From NCBI GenBank assembly GCA_028583415.1, contig CM053269.1, positions 28,338,254 to 28,402,253 of the forward strand: 64,000 bases of DNA, given 5' to 3'. Position 1 is the first letter of the stretch. Each line of letters begins with the position of its first letter. Shown piece by piece: positions 23,396 through 33,471 of the stretch. A program made the translations under genes and the position numbers. The stretch is from Protea cynaroides. Its lineage: Eukaryota; Streptophyta; Magnoliopsida; Proteales; Proteaceae. The notes beneath the pieces are model-generated. The model searched no databases, was not told the DNA's origin, and saw only the letters and a list, made by a program, of their open reading frames with translations.

Positions 23396-24093
23396 AAAAG
23401 GATAGACACAACCCCAAGAAAACCTAACTATTTTGCCTTTGCCACTGCCTCTGCCTTCAACTCCTACGAGAACTGAAATACCCGATTTGATGCACTTTGT
23501 CTCAACGTTGTCGACCTCGACACCGGTGCCGTCTCGTACCCACTTTTAGTATCATGATCGATGCCGAAAGTTGCAGTAGGTTCGACCCTTCGAAGGACAA
23601 TGGTGTGCTAAACGTCAACGAAGAAGGAGATGAAGGTGAGGTGTGCAACGTGTGCTACAAAATCGTTCGTCGGCAAAAAAGGAAATAGACTGAACAGAGG
23701 CACAAAGTCGAGTTCAAGTTTTTTTTTTCCTACCATTTCACGAGTTGTGAAGGAGGGTAAAACTATCTTTCAATATTTTCTTAAGGGCATTATTGTCTAT
23801 TTTAAAATCGATTTTAGATGACATCAGCAACTAACATATTCATTTAACAGAGTGGATCTATTTGATTAACGGTGGTAAACATTTGGGTGGTAGCTGATGT
23901 TTTTTGAAAGTTGTGGGTGGTAGGTGATGTTTTAAAACTATTTTGGGTGGTAGGTGATGTTTTAAAACTATTTTGGGTGATAGCTGAAATTTATCCTATA
24001 TTATAGCTATATTTTTTTTTAATTTTTTTTTTTTAAGATTTCAAAAAAAATTTCTTCCCTTCTCTTTCATTTCCCTTGCAACTAAACTGAGCC

Positions 24094-24459
24094 TTAAAAA
24101 TAGAATCAACTTAATAGGTTAAGAGTAAGTTAATGGTCCAATAGTTTATTAACCTGCATATGGTTTTTAGACCAAATAACATGGTATTTGAGAGATCATG
24201 GCAAGGGAATCACAAGAGACCACTGTCATAGAATCTTGTATTCTGATGTCACATATATTAGTTTTATTGTTAAGTTGCAAGTCATTTAAATCTTGCAACC
24301 TTGGCTCACAAGTAAGTTGTAATGATGTATTGACTTGTTACTAAATATTGAAAATATTGACATAAATTAATTTCAGTATAAAGTTTCTTTTTCATCATGT
24401 TTCAAGTTTTGTTTTTAATACAATAATGCTTGGTAATCAATTTCGTCTTCCAATGCTAA
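24094..24459. other. AT-rich spacer between two MITEs
   Basis: No reading frame, repeat or RNA gene recognised. Confidence 0.5.
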
Positions 24460-24803
24460 GGCTTAGTTTGGTTGCAACTGAAAATTAAAGGGAAGAGAAG
24501 TAAAAAATTTCAAATTTAAAAGGTAAATTTTTATAACCATTGCCTAATATGATTTTATAAACTATTTAAATTTCTTACCATATTTAGTAATGATATTTTT
24601 TAGATGTAATATTTATTCTACTTTTCAAATGCAAAGGGTTTGGATGAAAAGTAAAGTATAAGTTAATACCAAATATAGAATGATTTGAAGTTAGTTACAT
24701 GACTATAGTCATGTGATGTAATAATTACAAAATTTCTTTTTTAAGTAAGATAATTTCACTTCCTTTCCCTTCCCTTTAATTCCCTTAGCTACCATTCGGA
24801 GTC
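24460..24803 (+). mobile_element. MITE copy 2 (Tourist/PIF-like)
   Basis: A 344-bp non-coding element starting GGCTTAGTTTGGTTGC and ending as the complement of GACTCCGAATGGTAGC, with TAA on both sides (24457-24459 and 24804-24806). Subterminal purine-rich repeats (AATTAAAGGGAAG) occur at both ends. Homologous to copy 1 in the opposite orientation. Confidence 0.72.
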
Positions 24804-25010
24804 TAAACGGTGATAATTACCCTGATCGAGGAAAAATGGTCCATTAGTGAACTTTTTACGGTCATGTGTTTTCCAAAGCAAGCAAGAGACTTAAATTAAA
24901 CTAGAAATTACACCTCCCGCTACTCATGGAAAAAGGCAGACCAGCAAGAAGTCCTCTTCTAAGAAGAAGGATGGAAATCTGTCAATAAGGAAAGATTACA
25001 ATAAAGGCCA

Positions 25011-25169
25011 TCTCAATACACGAGGCTTTCACTATTGCAGGATCTGGGGAGGAGCAGATGTACGTAGCCTTACTCCCGCAATGAGGTGAGACCATTTCCA
25101 TGTTAAAAACCCATGACTATCAGGTTACAATATGACAACCTTACCGTTAGACCAAGGATTACCCTCTAA
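25011..25169 (-). mobile_element. Au-like SINE
   Basis: On the minus strand it starts AGAGGGTAATCCTTGGTCTAA, with a pol III box-A-like TCTAACGGTAAGG. Then comes a box-B-like GTCATGGGTTTTTAAC (usually GGTTCGAGTC), then GGAGTAAGGCTACGTACATCT and CTCCCCAGATCCTGCAATAG. This order matches my memory of the plant Au SINE family. A 9-bp direct repeat, acaataaag, lies at 24998-25006 and 25179-25187 and is the likely target duplication. Confidence 0.8.
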
Positions 25170-25289
25170 GAAAAAATGACAATAAAGCTACTCTAAAATG
25201 CTTCTTATGAAATAATAATGCATGGACATGTTAAAAATGATTTTTTTCCTACAAGAATGAATTTGAAAAGAAAGATACGTCAATGTTCT

Positions 25290-27609
25290 TGTTGGCCATG
25301 TGTTGTCATTGTTGGCAACTTGGCTGAGGTGGCAGTATAGTTGAGCTTACAATCAGAGAAATGAGGAGAGAGGGTGTCAGTGTAGGAGAGAGAGTGTCTG
25401 TGCAATTGGCAGTGATGAAGAAGCCTTGGGCGTGTTCTACAGTGTTATACAGAGTGTGGATCTCACTGATGATGTGATTTGTTTGATGAGCAAGAAAATA
25501 CAAAGAGAAAAAGAAGAGAGAGAGTGTGGATTGTGGGTCCCACTGATGGTGTGGCAAGAGGAGAGAGAGAGTGTGGTTCCCAATGTGGGTCCCACAGATG
25601 GTATTGTTGTGAGAGAAGGTAGAGAGAGAAAATGTTGAGAGAAGGAGGAGAGAGAAGATGAGGTGGCAAAACCCAACCACGGCACCTTGCCGCATGCCAT
25701 GGGCAGCCACGACAAGCCGCAGGCCACCCAGGCAACCACGGCTATGCCACAGGCCATGGGCAGCCACAGCCTTAGGCATGGCTGCCGCAAGCAAGCAACA
25801 CCAAGCCCAGGCCCGCAAGCTGCCCATGCATGCATAGCCGCGCAGCAGATGGCACTCCCACATGCCCATAGGCCTAGGCGCACACACTCATATGAGGTGT
25901 TCAACATTATTCCAAGAGAGAGAAAAGCTCTCTGGAAATAAATGTCTGGGAATGAATTCGAGTGTTAACATACAGGTTACAGAAGCCATTACATATAAAG
26001 TCAGGAGTATTTTTGGTTGATCAGGAAACATTTGTTCTAATCCTATGGTGGAAGACATGTAAGGAAGATCGGATGCATGGAAGTTAATGTGCTGCCGCTA
26101 TATGAGATCACTTAATTGGCACTTGCAAAATTTAGTCACTTAAGTGACAGTTATAATGCTTCTCATGTATAGGTACACATGCGGGAAGATGCCTTTTTGT
26201 GATATCTGATTACATGATGCATGAGAATTAATGCACTGCCGCTACATGGGATTACTTAATTGGCACATGGAAAACTGAGTCACTTAAGTGACTATTATGG
26301 TGCTTCTCACGTATACGTACACATGCGGGAAGATGCTTTTCTATGATATGTGATTGCATCATCTTTAAATCAACATATCTCCTCTATTATAACTCCGAAT
26401 TAGGTTATTCAAATTGTTATCTTCTTTATTTTGGAAGTGTGGGAGCCGCGGGGAACGAAGAAAACCGAGTAGAAGCTCGGGTTTTTGGCAAAAAACCTCT
26501 CTTTGAAGGTTTTGGTGAGTTCTATGGATTAAATATCTACACCAGCCTTCATGAACATCATTGAGGGTTTATTACAAGTTTGAGAATGGTTGTAAGCCAT
26601 TAATGGAGGTAATGAGAGCATGTAGAAGAAGCTTCTTTTGTTTTGACTAAAATATCAAGCTAGGGTTTTGGTTTGATTTTGTATTGAGGATTACTTCCTC
26701 TCATTTATACTCTATGGATTGTGTGAGCTGCCATTGAGTCTATTGAAGACATGCAAGAACATAGTGGGGCTCTCTTATTATATTAATGGTGTTCTTGAAT
26801 TTCTGAAAAGGAGGTATGCACTCAAGGTGTTTGTAAAAACACCAAAGAAGAGAATGGAACTTGTTATGACATCTTTGAAGATTGGAGAACCCGATTTTGG
26901 ACTTCCTTAGATAAAGTGAGCATCCAGTTGTGGAGTTATCAAGGAAAGGTAATCCACTTGAGCATTTCTCTATTTTATTGTATTTCATAGACTATGAGGT
27001 GTTTGATGAAATGTCTATGAGAATACCTAGCTTGCAATTGGGTTGGGGAATTAAGTTTGTATGAGCTTTCATTGTAGGGCATTGATATAAGCCTGTTCAT
27101 TATATTATTTGCTTCCCGTAGGTGCGGGTTAAGCGTGGTGTACAGCATGTGCTGAACACTGGTACTTGATACCTGAATTCCTGGCACATGTGTGCCCTCT
27201 TAGTTTTATGCTGGGTAAATTGGGTGTATGTACTCCTTGCTGTGTAGACAGCAAAAAAAAGTGTGTTGAGTATATACGGAGCCCGTCGGGCATTACTCTA
27301 TGGACTAGCCATCACACACTGTGGTGGTAAACCACGTACATCTTGTATTGTGGGCTGTGTTTATTTTCTATCTTGTGAAGTGCGTGGAATGATTTGCAAG
27401 ATGGGTGTGCACAACGTGGTAGACCTGGCCACTCTGTAGTAGCGAGGTGGTTGTGCATACAACTGTGTGTTTGTGATTGCTTCTGTGATAGTGTGGTTGT
27501 GGTCAGTGAGTGGAGTGTCAACTCAGGGCAACACGTCTTCAAGGAATTATTTAGAAGAATTTTTAAGACACTGATTCACCCCCCTCTCAGTGTCAATCTA
27601 TGATCAACA
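25290..27609 (+). mobile_element. Solo LTR, probably copia type
   Basis: A 2320-bp LTR with ends TGTTG...CAACA and near-identical 5-bp flanks, gttct (25285-25289) and attct (27610-27614). The 3' end (GATTCACCCCCCTCTCAGTGTC and GATCAACA) and the TAAACCACGTACATCTTG stretch at 27330 are in the style of plant copia LTRs. A GA-rich region is at 25350-25650, a C/G-rich repetitive block at 25670-25880, and a 143-bp tandem duplication at 26089-26355. Open frames in the C/G-rich block are low-complexity and not genes. Confidence 0.72.
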
Positions 27610-27834
27610 ATTCTCTCGTGTGTTTTAAATCTAATCATGTGAACACTCATCACAAGACATGGCGGATTGATTTGGATTCTACAATTTACATTTCCAATAA
27701 CATACAGGGATTTCTCCAAACAATGCCTTAGATGGAAAGTGAACATTACATTAATTTATTCAAAAAACCAAATGTATGACATTGGAACATAATAGACTTA
27801 TCCAAAAATCCGGCTTTACTTTGGATATATGGAG
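27610..27834. other. Spacer without recognised feature
   Basis: AT-rich flank of the solo LTR. Nothing recognised apart from the target duplication at its start. Confidence 0.5.
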
Positions 27835-28140
27835 GACCTTTTACACTCGGCCTTAGCGATGAGGACACTTATGAAGAGAGTAAACAGCAGATGCTGGATG
27901 CCTTTGAGAAAATAGAATCTAAGAACATAGTTCTTAAGAAGAAAGTCTCAAGACTTGGGTGAAGAAAATGATCCTCTTAAAAAACTGCCCTTAACCATCA
28001 AGTGGATGTTATAAAATTGTCCCTTGAAAATATAATAGAAAAGACCAAAGAGTTAGAAAGGCAAATTGGCCAAAAAGATGCAATGCTTGTTATTCAATTC
28101 AATGGCCAAAAAAACAAGACTAAAGTACCATGAGGAATTT
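27835..28140 (+). pseudogene. Possible copia gag remnant (coiled coil)
   Basis: An open stretch with DEDTYEESKQQMLDAFEKIE followed by SKNIVLKKKVSRL, a stop, and after frameshifts SLENIIEKTKELERQIGQKD. This Lys/Glu-rich heptad pattern resembles the C-terminal part of SIRE-like copia gag proteins. It is too short and broken for a firm call. Confidence 0.35.
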
Positions 28141-28153
28141 CTCAAGAGACAAA

Positions 28154-28323
28154 AGTCAGCCTCCCATTTTAACATTATTATTATTATTATTTTTTTTTGG
28201 TGGTAGGAATAATTACCCTCAATTTTAATAATAGTTTCTTACTGACTTCTAACCCAAAAAACAAATAATAACTACCCTCTTATGATTAACTCCCTAAGTC
28301 CAAGTTAAAATGGGAGGCTGACT
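28154..28323. mobile_element. Small foldback / MITE-like element
   Basis: A 170-bp segment with perfect 20-bp terminal inverted repeats, AGTCAGCCTCCCATTTTAAC. The interior is AT-rich with (ATT)n. No clear target duplication, so superfamily is unknown. Confidence 0.65.
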
Positions 28324-28369
28324 ATTACAGATGTAAGTTGGATCGGACATCAATTTTGGTCGCTACATC

Positions 28370-31229
28370 TGTAAGACCCGCACCTGGAATCCCTTATTAG
28401 CCCGCATTCCTTTCTTGCCAGGTTACCCACGTCGACGGATGGTGCACCTAGTACGGACCCGATGGATGTATCCCAGTCATATGTGAGTTTCACTATCTTA
28501 ACCTTGTGGGTTAAACATTATAGTGGACCCTGGGTGTCCTATTACACATCCCAATGTACTAGGGCCAGTCAACTGATCAGGGGACCATATTTTGGCCTAA
28601 CTGGTGGCTTTGCTGGATGATGCACCACCCGGTTGTTAGCATCCAGTCGAGCCCGAGAATCACACACACACACACTCTCTCTCTCTTCCCTTGGGATTTT
28701 ATAAATAAGGAGCCTCGAGCTCCTTATTTCCCTCTTGGACCCTTGTAAGTGTGAAAGAGTGGAAGAGAAGATTTGGAACTTCAAGCTCCAAGCCCTAGTT
28801 CCCCTTTAGAGGTAAGTCCACTCACCTCTTTCCCTTTCTCTCTTGTAGGGTGATAATGCATGAGACCTCGATGGAATAGTTCTACCATTAATGGAGACCA
28901 ACCAAGACCTAAGAATTAGGTTATTTATTCTCCCTCCATGAATGGAGATTTTATGGAGCATTGAAGGCTCCCATTTGGTGTAGTCATGGTGGGAAAGTGC
29001 TTCCCACCAACCAAAATGAAGGTAGGATTAATGGGGAGTCAAAGCTCCCCAAGAAATGACCATCGCCCTTGGTTCAGTTTGGTTTCTAAACTCGAACCGG
29101 ATGACCCTACCAAAGGATAGACCATGGCCATGCCTCCAGATCTACCCAAGCATTCCCTCCACCAGGGTCAATGCCTTAGCAATAATTGGTGTTGGGCCAG
29201 AGGCTATGCCGAAGGATACACCATTTGCCAAAGCCTCCGCCTCCCCCTTTGGTTATGTAACCTAAGTAATAACAGAAGGCCCATAATCGAAGACAACCCA
29301 TCCGAGGGCATGACCTTCCGGGTAACTACCTCCGGTCACCTTCATGGGTCGGTTTGACCTGTGGGGTCTAGATAGGCTTAAGTATAAGCCAGAGGTAGTG
29401 CCGTATGGGACACCACCCGGCAGAGCCTCCAGATTACTCTCTGGAAGCCCCTTATTATGACGTGGTATATATTCAGATGGTAAGCAGGATGATTGACCAT
29501 CCGATTCCACCTTCTGGTTTAGGATAGAATGGATTTCTCTAAGTGTTAATCGGTGGATAATTCTGGAGGGTATACCATCTGGAATTATTCTCTGCTTCTG
29601 GCTCTATTAGCCAATATGCTTAGATAGGACCATTGGCGACCAACCGTTCGGTTCCCGGGTTACTTTGGGACCTATGTATGGACATTTAGGATCTGTCCAT
29701 GCTGGTTAAAAGTTACACAATTAACCTAATGAATTTATCCAATTAAATAGGTAAACCAATGTGGTTAAGGGTGAAGCCTTCTGTCGGCTTCGGGGTTCAG
29801 CTGCACTTGTAGTGCGATCAGGTGAAGGGTCGGGTCCGTAGTAATTAAGGAATTTGTAACATAACTACATTTATGCTTTATAACATGCCATCCAATAATT
29901 GTTTATATTTCAGCAAACATTTGCATTATAACAATTATGTTTGTTGGATTGTATGTTGTTTGGGTATGATGGTTTGCATTATGTGTAGGTACCTAGGGGA
30001 GGGTGATGTATGGTACACGGATTATGTTGATGATGCTAATACCTTAGCGGGGGCACGGTGGTCCATTGGAGTGGTGTCGGTGATCTCCACAGAGGTATAG
30101 CCTTTTTATATTAATGCACTTGTTCAACCATCTATGATGGTTCGTGAGACGTGTAGGAGCATGGGTACATGTTTCATGTTGGTATTACTAGCACCTAGCG
30201 GGGCATGGTGGTCCATGGGAGTGGCGCTAGGGATGTTTACTGGGGAGCAGCCTTATTTATTTATTTCACATGATAGACATAGGTGGCATCATTTTCCTAT
30301 TTTTGCACCCTTGTCAATAGGGGTTTAGGTACTCGTATAGACTCATACTCCTTAGATCCGAGACTTAATGGAAAAATCGGATCGGCTTGGGGTCTTTGAA
30401 GTTAGATGGGGTCTATGGTGGGAGGTGACGAGCCTGAAGGTCTGGGACCTATCGGGGGGTTTGCTTATAGAAGTAATTTAATGGTCCAGGACTGTATATT
30501 CCGCTTTTACCTTGCTCAATATATGAGAGTTGGTGGCCACGGGACCATTGGCAGGACCGAATGCATTGGCCGAATCTCAATATGATACCAAGTACAAACA
30601 TTACCCAAAGACTTATAATAATAAATTGTATTTCTATTTCATTATGTGATTCATGCATGTGATACCTGATTTCTCACTGAGCTGGGATGAAAACTCACCC
30701 TTGTATCGATACTTCTTTTCGGATTTTGATGTAGGTAATTATCCTGTGGCGGATTTTATGGAGTCATCGCTGGCGAGTGACGCCATTGGGGCTGAGGACT
30801 TCGGTGGTAGCACTGCAAGGCTGCACCTGCAGTACTTGTGTCTACGCATAACTCAACCCTTTCCTTACTCTTTCTTCCTCTCCCTTCAGATTATTTTGTA
30901 GATAGATAGTGTGATTTATCTAGGCACTGCCACGATTTATTGCTTTTTGATTTGGCTATGTGTATACGAGATGCTGTATTATTTTGATGGAAATGATGTT
31001 TTGTAAAGCATAATTAACTTTATTATGAAGTGATATCACTTAGTTGGTATTTGTCCTTTATTAATGCTTCTGCTGTTATTACTTATTCTCCTTATTGTTA
31101 TGGTTATTGCTTATGTAGACTATGGGGTTTGTATGGTAGATCACTTTAGTTGTCGATCGTTGGAAGTATTCAGGTTGTCTTGTGGGTCGATCCAGATATC
31201 ATACCCGATTCCTAGAATGGGCTATGACA
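28370..31229 (+). repeat. 5' LTR of element B
   Basis: A 2860-bp LTR from TGTAAGACCCGCACC to GGGCTATGACA, sharing only the outermost bases with family A. The TATA box is at 28700. Groups of CCGGATG, CATCCAG, CCGAAGG and CCTCCGG words lie upstream of the TATA (28430-28660) and again at about 29090-29620. A second, truncated and reversed copy of the LTR is at 4387-4589 plus 16117-17505. Confidence 0.85.
28700..28707 (+). promoter_or_regulatory. TATA box of LTR B
   Basis: TATAAATA, 330 bp from the LTR start, followed by a leader with AAGCCCTAG and pyrimidine stretches. It lies just downstream of the first CCGGATG/CATCCAG word group. Confidence 0.6.
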
Positions 31230-31233
31230 ACAC

Positions 31234-31245
31234 TAGTATCAGAGT
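31234..31245 (+). other. Primer-binding site of B (tRNA-iMet)
   Basis: TAGTATCAGAGT four bases after the LTR end, two bases from TGGTATCAGAGC. Confirms that the LTR at 28370 is a 5' LTR and gives the plus-strand orientation. Confidence 0.8.
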
Positions 31246-31493
31246 CCAACTATTCTGACTCTACTTACATATTTCCCCTGCATGTGCATTTCCATGTGTC
31301 GAAAATAGATGCATAGGGTAAATAAAAAGACATATACAAACCAATGACAATAAGTAGGGAAAAACAATAAGTTAGTCCACACCATATTACAAAATATAAA
31401 GAAAGAGAATAACACACATTATGTAAGAACTAATGTGTATACTCATGGAAAGTGCAAAATGTGGGTTGGTCTACAACCCGGACTGTTACCTTA
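31246..31493 (+). other. Leader of B up to the C insertion
   Basis: AT-rich and non-coding. It ends in cctta, the left copy of the element C target duplication. Confidence 0.6.
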
Positions 31494-32060
31494 TGTTTCA
31501 TCCATAATCAGTATTCGTGGCCCACAAAGCTGATTGAACCTATAAGGCAAAACACAAGGCAAAGGGAGGCAGGGCTATGCCCTTGGGTCCACTCCGATGC
31601 CAAAGTCAGGAATCTATGAACAGTCAATGGGCTCGGTGTCTGAGCCCACTTAAATATTTATGGGGTCAGTGAAAGATTCTCAGTTCGAGGTGTCAGAGCG
31701 ACAATCCCTAGGAGAATGAGTATTAAATGTTGTGTGTACCTAAAATCTTGGGATTCGTAGGCTATTTATAGAGAATAATGCTTTGTTGTAAAGTCGCTTT
31801 TGCCCCTGTTTGGAGATGGAAATGACAACTGAGTCCTTTGGCTTTGAGAAGAGAGATCTTTATGTCCTTTAATCTCTATGAGAGGGCTGATGGGCCTTAT
31901 ATATATCGACTGATGGGCCTAGAAGGTGACTAATGGGCCACCCTTTTAGGTCTTGATTAGTGGACATCTACTTGGACCAAAGCTTTTAGATGTCGCTTAT
32001 GTGGATTAGAGCGTCCATCTGTCTTCACCTTACAGGGTGATTTGGTAAATTCACCTAACA
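31494..32060 (-). repeat. 3' LTR of C
   Basis: 567 bp, about 90 percent similar by eye to 48424-48988. The minus-strand TATA (ATATATATAA) is at 31898-31907. The adjacent PPT on the minus strand reads AAGGAGGCAAG at 32061-32071. Confidence 0.92.
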
Positions 32061-32254
32061 CTTGCCTCCTTGCTCTGTTGAACCTGCAAGGTTTAATTGA
32101 GTAAGTAAAAATAAAAACTTTGAAGTTGAAACTTGCCTCCTTGCTTCAGCTGGGCAAATAGGTTCGATCTATAATGAGGGTCCTTTTAGGTCCCGTAAAT
32201 TGTTTGGGATGGAGTTTTGAGACAAGGTATTGATGATGAGATGCGCTGGATGGC

Positions 32255-32880
32255 CGAGCTTCATTGGTCAGCCGTATCTGCTAGGTCCTGGCTGCCTTTT
32301 CGTACCATGGGGCCAAGCTTTATTGGTCGGCCAAATCTGCTCGGTCTTGGAAGTATGTCCACACCATAGGGCCGAGCTTTGTTGGTCGGCCAAATCTGCT
32401 TGATCTTGGCTGTCTTTCCACTCCATGGGGCCGAGCTTTGTTGGTCTGTCAAATATGCTCGATCTTGGAAGTAAGTCCACTCTATAGGGCCGAGCTTTGT
32501 TGGTCGGCCAAATCTGCTCGGCCCTTGTTGTCTACCCATGCCATAGGCCAAGCTTTGTTGGTTGGTCAAATATGCTCGGTTTTGAAAGTATGTCCACTCA
32601 ATCGGAGCCTAGCTTTGTTGGTCGGTCAAATATGCTCGGTCTTGGAAGTAAGTCTGCGCCATAGGGTTGCGCTTTGTTGGTTGGCCAAATCTGCTCGGTC
32701 TTGGAGTATGTCCACTCAATCGGAGTCGAGCTTTGTTGGTGTGCCAAATCTGCTCGGTCCTGGAAGTATGTCCATTCTATCGGAGCAGAGCTTTGTTGGT
32801 CAGTCAATTATGCTCGGTTCTAGAAGTATGTTCGCTCAATCGGAGCAGAGCTTTGTTGGTCAGACAAATCTGCTCGGTAC
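32255..32880. repeat. Tandem array 1 of C, 11 units of about 60 bp
   Basis: Eleven units by hand count, with a constant core GAGCTTTGTTGGTCGGCCAAA and TCTGCTCGGT and a more variable half (CTTGGAAGTATGTCCACTC). The array lies about 280 bp upstream of the TATA box of the antisense gene. The CAAATMTGCTCGGT part recurs in array 2. The intervals 32072-32254 and 32881-33163 are non-coding. Confidence 0.92.
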
Positions 32881-33163
32881 ATTTTGGGGACTTTTGTTGG
32901 CATTCCAAGCTGATGAGACCTAGAATGATTGGTCAGCCAAGCAAGCTTGGTTTTATGTGCTGCTTATGTGGCTGAGAATATCTTCTTGATTGGAAGTGCG
33001 TTGAATACTTTTTTTTTCTTACCATTGTAACTCCTTATCTTAACCATTGTAGTTTTGAAATATCTTTTGAAGTTGGAGAGCCTTCTCGAGCATTTCAATC
33101 GTCGTCTAGTTGAATAGGGCCACGTGGAGACCCCTCGTAGGTCATGAGTGGCATAAATTCTTG

Positions 33164-33172
33164 TATATAAGG
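33164..33172 (+). promoter_or_regulatory. TATA box of the antisense gene in C
   Basis: TATATAAGG on the plus strand between array 1 and the antisense ORF. The ATG at 33472 lies about 300 bp downstream. Suggests that the antisense gene has its own promoter. Confidence 0.55.
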
Positions 33173-33471
33173 AGTAGACGCTGTTCTCATCTTTACTATG
33201 CAATTTTTACTGAGGGTAAAAAATCAACTTTGACTGTAGGTGGGGACTACTTTGAATTTCTTTGAATTTTTGTTTGAAGTTCTTTGAATCTTCGCTGAAG
33301 GTCTTTGAATCTTTCTCGAAGATCTTCAAGGGTGTAGGTGATAGTCTAAGAGTGGTAAGAAATCGCTTTTGTCCCTGGTTAGGAGGAGAGAGCGGTAAAT
33401 TGCCTTGGTTCACGGTCTTCAAGAACCTTTTAGGAAGAGTAAGTCATTTCTTCCTCGTCCTTACTTTTGAC

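Larger units (their letters stand above)
22214..23996. mobile_element. Pack-MULE-like element carrying RBOH exons
   Basis: A 1783-bp element with long terminal inverted repeats of about 180 bp starting GGATAAATTTCAGCTA on both ends. It is flanked by a perfect 9-bp duplication, tatattata (22205-22213 and 23997-24005), the hallmark of Mutator-like elements. The right TIR holds an extra 34-bp tandem copy. No transposase is present. The interior carries host-gene pieces (see the RBOH entries) plus unassigned DNA at 22390-22950 and 23400-23780. It inserted into MITE copy 1. Confidence 0.93.
21922..24093 (-). mobile_element. MITE copy 1 (Tourist/PIF-like), split by a MULE
   Basis: Without the MULE this is a non-coding element of about 380 bp. 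Its ends (AGCTTTGATTAGTTG and, inverted, GGCTCAGTTTAGTTGC) form an imperfect terminal inverted repeat. TTA lies on both sides (21919-21921 and 24094-24096). The interior is the reverse complement of the MITE at 24460-24803 (shared TTTTGTAATTATTACA, CACATGA and a purine-rich end). The 3-bp TWA duplication suggests PIF/Harbinger mobilisation. Confidence 0.7.

Noticed and set aside
25306..25941. Ala/Cys-rich or Ser/Leu-rich open frames of up to 190 codons on both strands
   Set aside because: They come from a C/G-rich repetitive block and GA repeats inside a solo LTR. Low complexity, no domain, overlapping frames on both strands.
32255..32880. Regular 60-bp repeats suggestive of a CRISPR array
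   Set aside because: The units repeat throughout with no unique spacers, and lie inside a plant Tat retrotransposon. It is a tandem repeat.
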